Shown here piece by piece: positions 22,912 through 34,738 of a stretch of 64,000 nt of DNA; within the stretch, counting starts at the first letter, position 1, and the number at the start of each line of letters is the position of its first letter. Under the pieces are notes generated by a model. It did no database searches, was not told the DNA's origin, and saw only the letters and a program-made list of their open reading frames with translations. Source of the stretch: Brassica napus. Lineage: Eukaryota; Streptophyta; Magnoliopsida; Brassicales; Brassicaceae. The translations under genes were made by a program, and so were the position numbers. Where the stretch lies: contig NC_063438.1 of assembly GCF_020379485.1 (NCBI RefSeq), forward strand, positions 4,856,024-4,920,023, in the 5' to 3' direction.

Positions 22912-24883
22912 AAAAAAGGTTAAAAGCATTTTTGGCCTTTAACTTGTGAAGGAGCAGAGGAGATTGTGATCGTGATTTATGTCTTTGTATTTTCGTAAGG
23001 CCGTTGGTTCAAGCGCGTAAAACCGTTTGATTAGCGGGAAAAGTTTTTAAAATTATGTACGAAACACGTCTTCCTTAATCTCTTGGACTATTGGAAAGAT
23101 GAGTTGAAAATATAATAATATATTCATCAACTTGTTATTTTATTCTCGGTGTTTTTTCTCTCTCGTTTCTTTTTCTTCTTCTTTGTATACATATTAACAT
23201 ATAATCTTTTCACCAACAAAAAAAATGTGTGTGTTTTTATGAAACATTTTATTTTTCCTAAACTTTTATACGTCGGTGGATTTTTAGTAGGATTCAAAGT
23301 TTTGACCATACTTTAATTTATCAACTATTTCATAGGTGGAGATATAATAATTTCTAAATATGTTATGTCCTGCCGTATTTGAAAATTATTATAAATAGTT
23401 CAATGTACCTATGATAATTTAGAGATAAACTTAATAAAATAGATTTGTATGTGAAGATGATAAACATATGTTTATTGTTTATTCCTGAAGTTGGGTTTTC
23501 AACTATTGCAAAAAATAAAAATTTGTATTTTGTTTTAAAAGAGAAAACAAATAATTATTTTCAACTAATATGGGAGTGTGTTATAAGTTGATTATTAGAC
23601 TATTATTTGTACATCCACTTAGGCGTATTTAATTCGGGTTTCATTTCGATTTCGATTCATTTTTTGATCTTTTTAGTGGGGTAGGCAAAAAACAAATCCA
23701 AAAAACTGAACCAATCAAATCTGATAAAATGTAAATCCGAACCAAAGTGAACATGACATAATATCTGAATCGATCTTATTCTACAATATTTTAAATTTTG
23801 GATTTTACTTGAACTGAATCCAAACCCAAACAAATATCCAAAAAAATCCAAAAAAACAAAAAACCTTGTACCAAACAAAAAAAGTCAATCCCAATAAATA
23901 CTTTAATAAATATCTATAACAGGAAAAAAGTAAATACAATATTTAGTTTAGTGTATATTTTTGATAATTAGTCAAATATTGAAAATTGTATGTTTTGACA
24001 TTTTCATTTAAAGTCTGATTTTAATTAAGTTTTCTTCAAAAGTTTCAAAATTATGTTTTTAATATTTTAATGATGTTTCATACATTTATAGAGTTCTTAG
24101 TTGTTAGTTTTAACTTATATATGTTTCTTCTTAACAAACACCTTTTAATCATGCCACCAAACCTTTGTTAGTTTTTAAAAAAAAAAAATTATCAAGCTTG
24201 TGAACTTAAATATGTATTTTCGAGTCAAGTATCTGGATACTGAAACCCGAATTAGAACTGAAGCTGAATTTAAACGGGTTCAACCGGTTTCCAATGTGTT
24301 ACTATATTTGAATCGAATCCGAATAAATCCAAACCAACACCAAACTGGAGTTTTATATAAATCAAAACCAAAACCAATTGGACACCCGAACACCCATGCC
24401 ATAATAAAAATATATCTATTTTGGTTTGGTTCGGTTTGTATACTTACAGTTTTTGGCTTATTTGGTTTTATACCAAAAACCGTTACTATATATATATACA
24501 CAAATTATAATATTTTGTGAATTTTGGTTTATATGATTAGAAATTAAATTTCTTAAAACATAAAATATACTTTCAAAATTCTAACTTTTAAATATAATGT
24601 TTTCTGTTTTACTTAACTGTTAAAAATTTAGTAAGAACAAAAAGTTAATATTTATGATAGTTTTTATAATATAAATTAGAAAAGTTAGTGATATCATAAT
24701 AACTATAATTTAACACAAATATCTGTCAAATAAAATATATTTTATTTAATTTCATGAAAGAAAAAAATTAACTTAAATAAAATAACAAACTATAAAAAAA
24801 TGTTTTAAATATCAAGAGCATATCTATAAAATAAAAATGTATACATATGATCAATTGTATTATGTAATTTATATATAACTATA
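22912..24883. other. AT-rich spacer upstream of ROS1
   Basis: No gene seen. About 23640-23880 and 24200-24520 are degenerate, enriched in ccgaaccaaa-like words on opposite strands; frames there are low-complexity and are not called. Confidence 0.6.
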
Positions 24884-26448
24884 AATATTTTAGTTCTTTT
24901 TGATTTTTTGTTTTATTAGTTTATATATCAAAATATATTCATATTTTGTAAACAACATTAATTTGGTTTATTCGATATTACTAAATTCAACCTACTTTTT
25001 CTATTTTATTCAGTTTGATTTTAGTTGGTTCAGTTTTACCGATTGAACACTCATACGTTCACTAGTCTAACCTTAGTTTGGCATTATCTTGATAATATTC
25101 TATTTGATTATATTGTGATTATTAGATTATAATTTTCCAACGATATGGGAGCAGGTTCCAGGGTAATAAGCATGTTCTAGACCCTGAACTATTACACGAA
25201 CAAAATTTGAAACCATCAAACTTTTATATAAATTTTGGCGCCTAAAACTATTACGTGAACTTTAAGTCATAACTAAGCAATCAGTCTTGTCATAGGCTCT
25301 GAAATATTGACTATTAGACTTGTGACCATCTCTAATGTATTTTACTAATATATACAAGTTTATGTTTAAATCTTTATGTAATACTACTCTCTGTTCCAAA
25401 ATACTTGAAGTTTTAGGTTAATGCACAATTATTAAAAAAAAAATCTTGTTTAAAAAGTATGATTAAAATATGAGTTAAAAACTTTTTAACCAATTTCAAA
25501 ATAGACTATAAAGTATCATTGGTTACCCAGTTTTTAATAAAATGAAAACTTACATTGAAATATGAAAGCATCATCTATTTTGAAACATAAAAAACTCTTA
25601 TAAACATTATATATTTTGAAACAAATGGTATACATTTAAGTTTATGTTTCCGAACATAGGTTTAAGCAAGTCATTTTGGTATCTTTGAATGATTTTAGTA
25701 TATTTTGGTTCCTTTTTTTCTTTTTGTATATTTTGATTTTAGTATAAATATTTTAGTTACTTTTTGTATTTTTGGTTTTATTAGTTTATATATCAAACTA
25801 TATTCATATACTATAAATAACATTCATTCAGTTTATTCGATATTACTAAATTCAACCTACTTTTCTATTTTATTTCAGTTTGATTATAATTGGTTCAGTT
25901 TTACCGATTGAACATACCTACGTCCACTAGTCTAACCTTAGTTGGGTATCATATTGATAATATTCTTTTTGATGATATTGTGATGATTAGGTTATAATTT
26001 CACAATGATATGGGAGCAGGTTCCAGGGTAATAAGCATATGCTCTAGACCTTGAACTATTAGACGAACAAAATTTAAAACCATTAAACTATTATATAAAT
26101 TTTGGCGCCTAAAACCAATACATAAACTTTAAGTCATAACCAGACAATCAGTCTTGTCATAGGAACTGAAATATTGACTATTAGACTTTTGACCATTTTC
26201 AATGTATTTTACTAATATATATAAGTTTAGGTTTAAAGTCTTAGAGCAACTCCAATGGTGTTACCCACCATTGGAGTCCTTAGTATTATAATAGTATATT
26301 TTTTGCTTTTTGAATAGTTAAGGATTTGAGTCTAAAATATATGTCCAATGGTGTTACTCAAAATGGAGTCCTTAGGAATTAAAAATTATTAATTTTTTTA
26401 AAAAATTTAATTTTTTTTATTCAATGATTAAAAGCAAACATACAATAA

Positions 26449-27726
26449 TTAAACATCTTCATCATTACCAAACTTGTTCCAAATATTTTCGATTAAATCA
26501 TTTTTCAATGCTTCGTGTGTACGCCTATCTCGAACATGATTCCGTAGACCAAGCATATTACCGAAATGTGAAGGCATGTTGTTAGTATGCTCTACATGTG
26601 AACTTCTGCTCGACTCTCCTTCTTCAAATTCCGATGTATCGTACTGAGTGTAACCACCTCTTTCGTTTTCGACGATCATATTGTGTAGTATGATACACGC
26701 TCTCATAATATTCCCTATTTTTTCCTTGTCCAATGATAGAGCTGGGTTTTTCACTATCGCAAATCGAGCTTGCAATACACCAAAAGCACGTTCCACATCT
26801 TTCCGGGTAGCTTCTTGAACTTTAGCAAATAACGCTGCTTTAGGACCTTGAGGGAGTGTGATGGACTGGATAAATGTTGACCATTTTGGATATATACCGT
26901 CAGTGAGGTAGTAAGCCAAATCATACTGGTGTCCGTTGACCATGTATGTTACCCTTGGAGCGCGGCCTTGGTAAATGTCATCAAAAACAGGTGACCGATC
27001 AAGGACGTTAATATCGTTTAATGTACCTGGAGGACCAAAAAAGGCGTGCCATATCCAAAGATCTTGTGAAGCTACAGCCTCCAAGACAATTGTCGGCTTT
27101 CCCGATCCACGTGTGTACTGTCCTTTCCAAGCTGTTGGGCAATTCTTCCATTCCCAATGCATACAATCGATGCTTCCTATCATCCCCGGAAAGCCGCGTA
27201 TCTCTCCAATATCGAGTAGTCGCTGAAGATCCTCTGGAGTGGGTCTTCGTAGATACTCATTTCCAAATAGTTGTATTATACATTCTGTGAAATTTGTTAA
27301 ACATGAAAGTGATGTGCTTTCACCTAGTCGGAGATATTCGTCGACGGCGTCAGCCGCAGAGCCGTACGCAAGCATACGGATAGCTGCAGTACACTTTTGT
27401 AATGTTGATAGACCTAACCTTCCGACTGCATCTCTTCTTTGTTGAAAAAATGGAGCATTTGCTGAGAGGGTGTCGACAATCCGCATGAATACTTCCTTGC
27501 TCATGCGGAAACGGCGTCTGAATAAATGAGGCGGAAATGTCGGAGCTTCACTAAAATAGTCATTCCATAGACGGCTGTGGCCCGCTTCTCGGTTTCTTTC
27601 GACGTACGCACGTTTCTTTTTTTTTGTAGTTCGATTCTCCAGAATACTGTTGTATGTTTCTTCAAAATATTCATCAAAAGCCTCATTGACAGCCGCATCG
27701 AGTCTTCGGTCGGTTTCATCTGCCAT
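26449..27726 (-). CDS. PIF/Harbinger transposase, DDE intact
   Basis: Uninterrupted frame of 425 residues, the normal length for plant Harbinger transposases. The DDE/RNase H-like nuclease core is complete: Asp187 in GSIDCMHW, Asp238 in GTLNDINVL and Glu312 in RKDVERAFGVLQARF. The family block YYLTDGIYPKW lies between the second and third. The N-terminal part (about 60-130) carries the helix-turn-helix-like region, and the C-terminus has ACIILHNMIVENERGGY. It would cut and paste the element between TTA/TAA duplications, together with the Myb/SANT-like partner encoded just upstream. The start at 27726 gives MADETDRR. No frameshift is seen. Confidence 0.95.
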   Translation of the reverse strand: MADETDRRLDAAVNEAFDEYFEETYNSILENRTTKKKKRAYVERNREAGHSRLWNDYFSEAPTFPPHLFRRRFRMSKEVFMRIVDTLSANAPFFQQRRDAVGRLGLSTLQKCTAAIRMLAYGSAADAVDEYLRLGESTSLSCLTNFTECIIQLFGNEYLRRPTPEDLQRLLDIGEIRGFPGMIGSIDCMHWEWKNCPTAWKGQYTRGSGKPTIVLEAVASQDLWIWHAFFGPPGTLNDINVLDRSPVFDDIYQGRAPRVTYMVNGHQYDLAYYLTDGIYPKWSTFIQSITLPQGPKAALFAKVQEATRKDVERAFGVLQARFAIVKNPALSLDKEKIGNIMRACIILHNMIVENERGGYTQYDTSEFEEGESSRSSHVEHTNNMPSHFGNMLGLRNHVRDRRTHEALKNDLIENIWNKFGNDEDV

Positions 27727-28517
27727 ATTAGGCTATCCTTCCTTCAAACATTATAACAAATAAACGTTTTTATAATTTTTTCTGGGTATATATATTGTTG
27801 TGATCTTGTCGACATAATCAGAACTTATTTTGAAAAACAGCATTATATTAAACAATCTTGTCGACATCCTAACTTCATTTTTTTTTAAAACAGCATTATA
27901 TTAAACAATTGATGGTTCATATTAAACAATTGATGTCACGTTTGTCGACATATATAAATGAAATAATCCTAACTTAATTTTTTTTTAAAACAGCATTATA
28001 TTAAACAATTGATGGTTCATATAATTACCTAACTAATTTGAACTAAACTACTACAATTAACTCATACCTATCGGTGATGAAGATGAAGGTGGGAAGGTTT
28101 CTTCTTTAAAGCTGGGATCGTTGTTGTTGAAACAATTGCAAACGAGATAGCATAAGAGCAAAGGAAATAGATTCCACTAAATCACCATTACATCCGTTTT
28201 TAGAGAGTACAAAGGAAGCAGAAGAGCAAAGGAAATAGCATAACATTTGAGTCTACAAGCAGATTTATAAAGGCAACATACAAACAACCCGTGACATGGT
28301 CTAGTGACATGAAAATACAAACAGAGCATACAAACCCGTGACTTGATACCAGCTTTTGTCTTCAACCCGTGACATCGTCTTGTACTTCACCTGAAACAGA
28401 AGAAATTCACGTGTGTAAGCAAACTCTCAAGCAAACTCTAATGGAAACAGAAGACAAGTTTTTGTTTTAACTAGTCTAATGGAAACAGCTGAAACTTAGG
28501 TTAGAGCTAAACAAACC

Positions 28518-29303
28518 CTACAGCAATTCAGACAGAAGTTTGTTTTTCAGAGCTGATTCCATCTCAGAGAGAGGATCGGGCTTTGTAAGCAAACTCTCAA
28601 GCAAACTCTGCTGGGATATTTTCTTTTTTAACTCCATCAAATTTTCCAGCTTCGCCAACTCCTCCTCTTTTCCAGTTTTCTTCCTCTTGCTACCAGCCTT
28701 TGCAGCCTTAACCCCTATTGGTCGCTCTTCTGGCTCTGGCTCAGGCACTGCCCCTTCACCGTCGGGTTGGGAATCCGCTGGTTTGCGTTTGTCCTTCTCC
28801 AGATATGTTGAGCACCACTTCACATCATGCCGAAGTTCCCTCCACGCATGTTCGAAGTTGAACTTCGATCCCTGGTCATTGGCAAATATATCCAACGCAG
28901 ACTTCATCACATCGTTCTCATTTTGCCCGCTTCTCTGCTCCCTCAGTGCCATGTCGTAACAACCAGCAAACTTGCAAACTCCCTCGTTGATCCTAGCCCA
29001 TCTTTGCTTGCATGGCCCAAGTTCTCGTGGGGCGGTCCCAACCAGTTGAGGACTGGAGTTGTAGTACTCTACAATCCTGTTCCAGAAGGCACCTACCTTT
29101 TGTTCATTACTCACAATGGGGTCTTTGCTGGTGTTGAGCCACGCACCGATGAGGATTAAATCATCTTTCACTGTCCATTTTCTTCTCTCTTTGACACTAG
29201 ACACACCAGAACTTTGGCCGGTAAAGAGAGGAGGGTCGCAGGGGTCCAGATTAACTGGCCCTTGACTCATTACGAGGTTTACATAACCACCGGATCTCGC
29301 CAT
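28518..29303 (-). CDS. Harbinger Myb/SANT-like DNA-binding partner
   Basis: Single-exon frame of 261 residues. A trihelix/SANT-like DNA-binding domain occupies about residues 39-165: RKWTVKDDLILIGAWLNTS, GAFWNRIVEYYN, CKQRWARINEGVCKFAGCYD. It is followed by a Lys/Arg-rich nuclear-localisation-like patch (GSKRKKTGKEEE) and a C-terminal coiled coil (ELAKLENLMELKKKISQQSL). This is the second protein required for PIF/Harbinger transposition; it helps bring the transposase into the nucleus and binds the element ends. Related proteins are often misnamed glutathione S-transferase T3-like in databases. It lies between the transposase and the GRF-like gene, all on the minus strand. Intact. Confidence 0.9.
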   Translation of the reverse strand: MARSGGYVNLVMSQGPVNLDPCDPPLFTGQSSGVSSVKERRKWTVKDDLILIGAWLNTSKDPIVSNEQKVGAFWNRIVEYYNSSPQLVGTAPRELGPCKQRWARINEGVCKFAGCYDMALREQRSGQNENDVMKSALDIFANDQGSKFNFEHAWRELRHDVKWCSTYLEKDKRKPADSQPDGEGAVPEPEPEERPIGVKAAKAGSKRKKTGKEEELAKLENLMELKKKISQQSLLESLLTKPDPLSEMESALKNKLLSELL

Positions 29304-29648
29304 TTAGGAAGAAAACTGTGTTTCTCTAGTAGAAACACAGGTGATTAAATAATGACTCTATTGAATCCTAGTAGAAAACAGTCCTATCAGAACAGCTCAC
29401 CACAATTAAATGGGTTTTAGGCTTAAAGGAAACAATGCAGTTACGCATAATTAAATGGGTTTGGTGTGCATTAATAATCCTAGTTGTTTCCTATCTACAA
29501 ACTTGCAAGTTATTTGCTCAGAAACATTAACTATTCTAGCTTGTTTTCAACTATTCTCAACTACTAAAGTTACACGGTTACACAATCCTAGTTTCTTTTC
29601 TAACTACAAACTAATTTCCATTTGAATTTTAACTGGTAAGTTCAAACA

Positions 29649-30829
29649 CTAACCTGAGTTTGAAACCGGTAAGTTTCTTTTTTCGAGTTCAGCCACCCGC
29701 TTAAGCAGCATCCGCACCTGCCCCTGAAAAGACATCAGATAAACTACATTTAATTTCTTAGAAATATGATTAAAAAGAGAGTGAACAAGCAGACAGAACT
29801 CACCTTAAGTGATTCGCACTCTCGCAGAAGCTTCTCCTGCTCGTGAAAACGTACTTTCAGTCTCTCAACCTCTTGTTGCATCCCCATAACCCATGGTTGT
29901 CTGAAATGCAACCCGTCATTCTGCGAAAACAGAAAACAATTTATCCAACAACAAATAAATATGGAAGGACGAGCTCGATAAATATGGACAGAAGAATGCA
30001 AACCTCGTAATCTTTGCATATGAAATATCTTTTGCCGGGGAGGTAGTCATATGTATCCTCTTCATCGACTACCTCCTTCGTGATAGATCCACAGGGGCAC
30101 AGCTGGGGAATCCCCTGTTGCGCATCTGCAACGAAATGAAGCATGTTGTAGTATGCTTTGTGTGCTTTCATATCCCTCAATTCGTCCTCCATTTCAGAAC
30201 CTATAAGACCAATAACGTTTAAGCGGATCAAAATCCCTACTAAACCTCTGGGTAAACAACCAAGAAACTAATAAGAACAGACGAAAACCCTAATTCGTAT
30301 TTTAACCCTAAATCTATTTCATCCCCAGAATCGAATCCATAAACAAACCTCAAATCTATTCGTATTTTAACCCGAAATGAATTTTGTAAGACAAAAAATT
30401 CACAGACGAAAACCCTTATTCGATATTAATCCCAATTCGAATTTAAACCCCAAATCTATTTGATCCCCACAAACGATTCGATTAACAAAGAATCGAATGT
30501 ACAAAAAAAACATAGACACGAAAACCCTAATTTGAATTTTATCCCCAAATCGATTTTAAACCAAAACTCTAATAGATCCCAACAATCGAACCCATAAACA
30601 CGGCTAAATTGACATGCAGTAACTTCAAATGCAAAAAAATACACTTAAAATGGTGCGATTTACCTTGAACAAACCGGATCGCAGTGTCGCCTTTGTTATC
30701 GCCGGGAGAGGAGGAAAGGTTTTTTTTTTCGGCTACACTCGAGAAATGAACGCGTTTTTTTCCTCTCACCAAACACATTCCTTCGACGCTCCAATCACAC
30801 GCTGACAGCGCATCAAGGATCAACCGCAA
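29649..30829 (-). CDS. GRF-type zinc-finger-like cargo gene in Harbinger
   Basis: Four exons join in frame on the minus strand: 30829-30664, 30200-30004, 29920-29804 and 29723-29649, giving about 184 residues. The middle carries a GRF-like zinc finger: CPCGSITKEVV, then PGKRYFICKDYE, then DGLHFRQPWV. The C-terminus is a coiled coil (EVERLKVRFHEQEKLLRECE). Small plant GRF proteins of this kind (At4g04775-like) bind nucleic acid by analogy with the GRF motif, but their role is not established. The start is uncertain: the ATG at 30829 (MRLILDALSACDW) or the later ATG at 30192 (MEDELRDM), in which case the first exon is leader. Presence inside the element suggests it moves with it, either as a captured host gene or as a third element-specific gene. 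Confidence 0.75.
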
Positions 30830-31564
30830 ATAAATCCTTCGTTAAGGATTCAACCTCAGCGTAACGTCGGCTTTTATTATTTTTTTAATCTAAAAGCATA
30901 AGGATTAGCGCTAAGAAATGAGTAATATCCCGCGTTGCAGCTGGTCTTATGTAATATTACTCTAAGTTCCAAAATACTTGTAGTTTTAGGTTAATGCAAA
31001 ATTATTTTTAAAAAATTCTTGTTTAAAAAGTATGATTAAAATATGAATTAAAAACTCTTTAACCAATTATAAAATAGACTATGAAATATAATTGGTTACT
31101 CAGTTTTTAATAAAATGAAAACTTACACTGAAATATGAAAACATCATTTATTTTAAAACATAAAAAAACTCTCGTAAATATCATATATTTTGAAATGGAG
31201 GGAGTATATGTAAGTTTTCGTGTAACATAGGTTTAAGCAGAGTCACCTTTTGGTGTCTTTGAATGATTTTAGTATATTTGGAGTATGTTTCATATACTAC
31301 TTTCTAATAGCTAAACCATGTAATTGTAAGTATAGCTCACTTAACGTCTTCCCTTCTGTTTCCAGCACTTTTTCATCTTTAGAATAGTTATAGCTCACCC
31401 TTAAAATATATACTTTGCTTTGATTCTTCAAAACCTTTTTGAATCCAATCTAGTTACTTACCATAAGTCTTACGCCATCAACGCAACATTGTATTTTAAC
31501 CAATCGGGTGGTGGTGATTTGTGTTTTGGTAATAATAAAATTCTGAAACCTTATTTGAGTGAGT

Positions 31565-31745
31565 GCCGGCTCTTACCCTGTGCACAAGGCACATTTGCAC
31601 AGGGTCCCCAAAAAATAAATAAAATTTAGTTAGAATTTAAGTCCAATTTTGTAGAATTTAGGGCCCTTTTTTGGAAATTACTTTTATTGCTTCTGAAAAA
31701 TTAGAACTTGCACAAGGTCCACTCAAAAATTAAGCCGGGCCGAGT
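31565..31745. mobile_element. possible hAT-like MITE
   Basis: The ends carry tgccggctctta and (complement) cggcccggcttaa, resembling the GCCGGC-type ends of many plant hAT MITEs. The motif GCACA-GG appears near both ends. Target duplications are unclear. Confidence 0.35.
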
Positions 31746-32190
31746 GGGACAAAATCCTAATTGTTTTCTCATGAGTCACCAATACTTACTTATTCTATGT
31801 GGCTGTCTAATATGTTATGTTCACATGTAACAAATGAAAATGACAAATTCGTAGATTGAGAGAAAAACGAAAGCATATGTAAAATATGTTTACACCACCT
31901 ATGACCCATTGCTTTCAATCCGTACATTGAAAACGATCAGAGACAAGAGAAAAATATCATCAATAAACTAGAAGATGCATCCACAAAGAGTCAGTAGAAA
32001 ATAATGCGAATATTCTGACTAAAATCATTTAACTTCATATTTATGGATCCAATCTAATATCCAAATCCTAAGTAAAACTTTACAAATACAACTCCCTCTT
32101 TAGCAATAGAGGGGCTTTTTTCTACTCATTTAACTAGTGTTAGCAATTGGAATAAGCCACGTAAGAGCAACATTATCGGTTAGTCTTTTA

Positions 32191-32590
32191 GAGCATGATT
32201 AATGAGAAATTTTTAGTGGACTATGAGATCATGATTAATCCGAAGTTTTTAGAATGAGATTCTTAGCGGAAGTTAAGAAATTGTTTATTAACTTTTAACT
32301 AAAAAAACTAAGAACCGGTTCTTAAAGTCCTATTTAAGAACCAGGTTTTAACTTTTTTAGTTAAAAGTTAAGAAATATTTTTTAACTTCTGCTAAAAACC
32401 TCATTCTAAGAACCCTGGATTAATCATGTTCTAAGAAACTGTCGCTTAATTTTTAACTAAAAAAAGTTAAAAACTGACTCTTAATAAGATATAAAAGAGT
32501 CGGTTCTTAACTTTTTTCGCTAAAAGTTATGAGACGGTTCTTATATTCCGTTAATAACTCTATCCTAAAAACCTCTCATTAATCATGTTC
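32191..32590. mobile_element. Tourist-like MITE with a same-family MITE nested inside
   Basis: The outer ends GAGCATGATTAATGAG and complement GAACATGATTAATGAG are flanked by TTA on both sides (32188-32190 and 32591-32593). A second pair of almost identical ends lies inside at about 32227 (GATCATGATTAATCCG) and 32431 (complement GAACATGATTAATCCAG). Outer remainder and inner unit are each about 200 bp, and the interior shows several inverted AACTTTTAACT / AGTTAAAAGTT arms. Confidence 0.8.
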
Positions 32591-32816
32591 TTACGTAGAG
32601 TTTCTAAGCTATTTAATACTAATATTTTTATATTGTGATTAATTTTTAATGTAAAAATAATAAATTCATCAAGGCATGCATGGTAGTTTAATACTCCCTC
32701 AAAAGTTTCTAAACAAACAACCGCTTCTTACTTTTTACTTCTTCTTTCACCTACTGTTTCATTTTTTTTATTGTAATTTTAGTTTAGAACTTTTTGTTAG
32801 AAACGCACGTTAAAGG

Positions 32817-32987
32817 CAGTGGCGGAACTGGCGTGTAATCAGGGTAGTCACTTGACCCATATGAAAAAAAATTATAGTTTCCTTCTAAAATTTTGATGAA
32901 ATACTGAGAAATTAACTTATTGACCTTTGTGTACTGTAATTGTTATTAAATTGATCTTGGTAAACATAAATCTTGCCTCCGCCACTG
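32817..32987. mobile_element. hAT-type MITE, 171 bp
   Basis: Perfect 10-bp terminal inverted repeats CAGTGGCGGA and TCCGCCACTG bound the element. The flanks gttaaagg and attaaaat could be a decayed 8-bp target duplication. No coding capacity. Confidence 0.7.
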
Positions 32988-34688
32988 ATTAAAATGTGCT
33001 CTAAGCGGCTAATTAGGACATATGGACTGTATATTTATTTTCAACATTCTTTTTTATCCTTTATGGTTTAGGGTCATAAAAACTTCACTATGTTTGGCCC
33101 CGTACTGAATGGAATAAGCAAAGGCTGAACCGCTCACTTGCAACTTCATCAAAACCAACAGTCTACATAATCCACGAAATATTTTCACATTCAAATTGTT
33201 TTGGGTAAATTTCTAAAGTTCGGTCTCTAGTCTGGACCACTTCGGTGGGGCTAGGATACTCGGTTAGCAAAAACTTCTAAAGTTCGTCCTAAAATAAATA
33301 ATAAAACAAAATATATAAACTGTTGCGAAAGAAAAATAAACTAAAAATCCTTTAATTTCTCACAAGGTCCCCTCTTCATGTGGTAACCGTCGGTGGCAGG
33401 CATCACTTTTTACGCACTGTGTGAGACGTGGACCCAAATGCTCCTCAAAGGCCTCATCTCCTAAGATTCTTTGTTAATATTTACATTTTGTATCAGATTC
33501 GTTTAACTCGCTTATTAAATTATTCAGAATGAAAAAAAAAAGTACTCAGAACTCCAAAGGACAATAAATAATACATTAAATTTTAGGGGATTCGGGACTT
33601 CAATTCTCACCCTACTCTTATCCTCTTGGGCGGCACTGTTAATGGATCTTCTCAGCCACAAAAATATGCAGTAGGTTTCTTTAGAAAAATGTAACGCTAG
33701 TTATTAAATATTGTGATGTCATTAATTTTGTTTTGTTGTCAATATGATATGATCCATATCAACATGGGGAAACTTAATCAATGAGAGAAAGACCATAGTG
33801 ATGTTCTTACCTCTCTCATGCAAACTGAGACAATGCCAAGTGGGAGCCAAATGCCATCTTCCTCTTCTTAGAGAAGGTCACAGGGAACAACACTACACAA
33901 AGTATATACAATGCTTAATTTACTAGTGCATGCCTTTTCCAAACGTACTTTTCCCCATGTCTTTTGAATCATGTATTCATATATAACCACTGTTCTCTTT
34001 CATCCTAATAGATCATTTACTGCATAATGATGTGCAAGAAAGTGTTTCAAGTAAACCACTCAAAAACCGCAAAAGGTCAACCTACCAACTAGAATTTTAA
34101 TTAGTATCTATATATGTATTTGAATAATTTTTAGATAAATGTAATTGTACTAATTAAATTTCAGGTGGATGTTGAATTTTCTAGCATTACGCGCGTATAT
34201 ACAAACTGTAATCAATTTTGTTAGCAACATACAATGTACTAAGGTTTGCATACTCTAACTATTTAGTCAAGTGAAACATGCTTTGGCCTGGACAACCCTG
34301 ATCAAGGATTTATATTGCTAAAAATTTAATAAGTTAAACCGCTTACTTCATACTTGTTAGAACATCTACTTTTTCTTTTCGTTCTTTCATAATTAGTTTC
34401 GTTTCCGTTCACGAGGCATATTAAGGCCATCATCTACCAAACTCATCTTTGAAAGATAAAACAAGATAAAGTGTGCACCTACTATAACATGTATATAATA
34501 CACAACACACGTCGGCTACTGTATTAACATCATGCCTCTTTACATTTTCGTTTCTTTCATTCCTTTAACTTTCTCGTACACTCAAATCTAGAGATGAAGG
34601 ATACTGAAAGAGTTTTGGACTTTTATAAAGAGTAAATCAGGAGTTTTGAGCCCTAGAAACTTGTACTTCTTTACGTCGAGAAAAATAT

Positions 34689-34738
34689 ATATACTCTATT
34701 CTCTTTTTTTTTTTTTGAACACATATACTCTATTCTCT
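34689..34738. repeat. micro-insertion T(12)GAACAC with 16-bp flanking repeats
   Basis: ATATACTCTATTCTCT occurs at 34689-34704 and 34723-34738 around an 18-bp insert of twelve T followed by GAACAC. It has the same layout and end sequence as the site at 11059. Confidence 0.75.

Larger units (their letters stand above)
26244..30946 (-). mobile_element. PIF/Harbinger element, apparently complete (4.7 kb)
   Basis: The left end GAGCAACTCCAATGG and the complement of the right end GACCAGCTGCAACGC are imperfect inverted repeats. TTA flanks both (26241-26243 and 30947-30949). The tandem-repeat copy at about 25371 supplies the empty site. Three minus-strand genes fill it: a GRF-zinc-finger-like gene, a Myb/SANT-like gene and an intact DDE transposase. 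A 55-bp segment is repeated internally at about 27872 and 27968. Open frames without stops suggest recent activity. Confidence 0.92.
24884..31290. repeat. tandem repeat of about 860 bp, second copy split by Harbinger
   Basis: Copy 1 (about 24884-25740) and copy 2 (about 25743-26243 plus 30947-31290) share long blocks, for example gatatgggagcaggttccag, the attttggcgcctaaaac region, the ttccaaaatacttg block and the tctttgaatgattttagtat end. Copy 2 is interrupted only by the PIF/Harbinger element, so copy 1 at about 25371 preserves the uninterrupted insertion site. Confidence 0.88.

Noticed and set aside
22666..22929. 87-codon minus-strand frame just upstream of ROS1
   Set aside because: It overlaps the predicted ROS1 leader, crosses a good splice donor, and has no protein similarity; treated as UTR.
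23657..24520. Several low-complexity frames on both strands
   Set aside because: Composition is dominated by ccgaaccaaa-like words typical of degenerate crucifer intergenic DNA; no domain.
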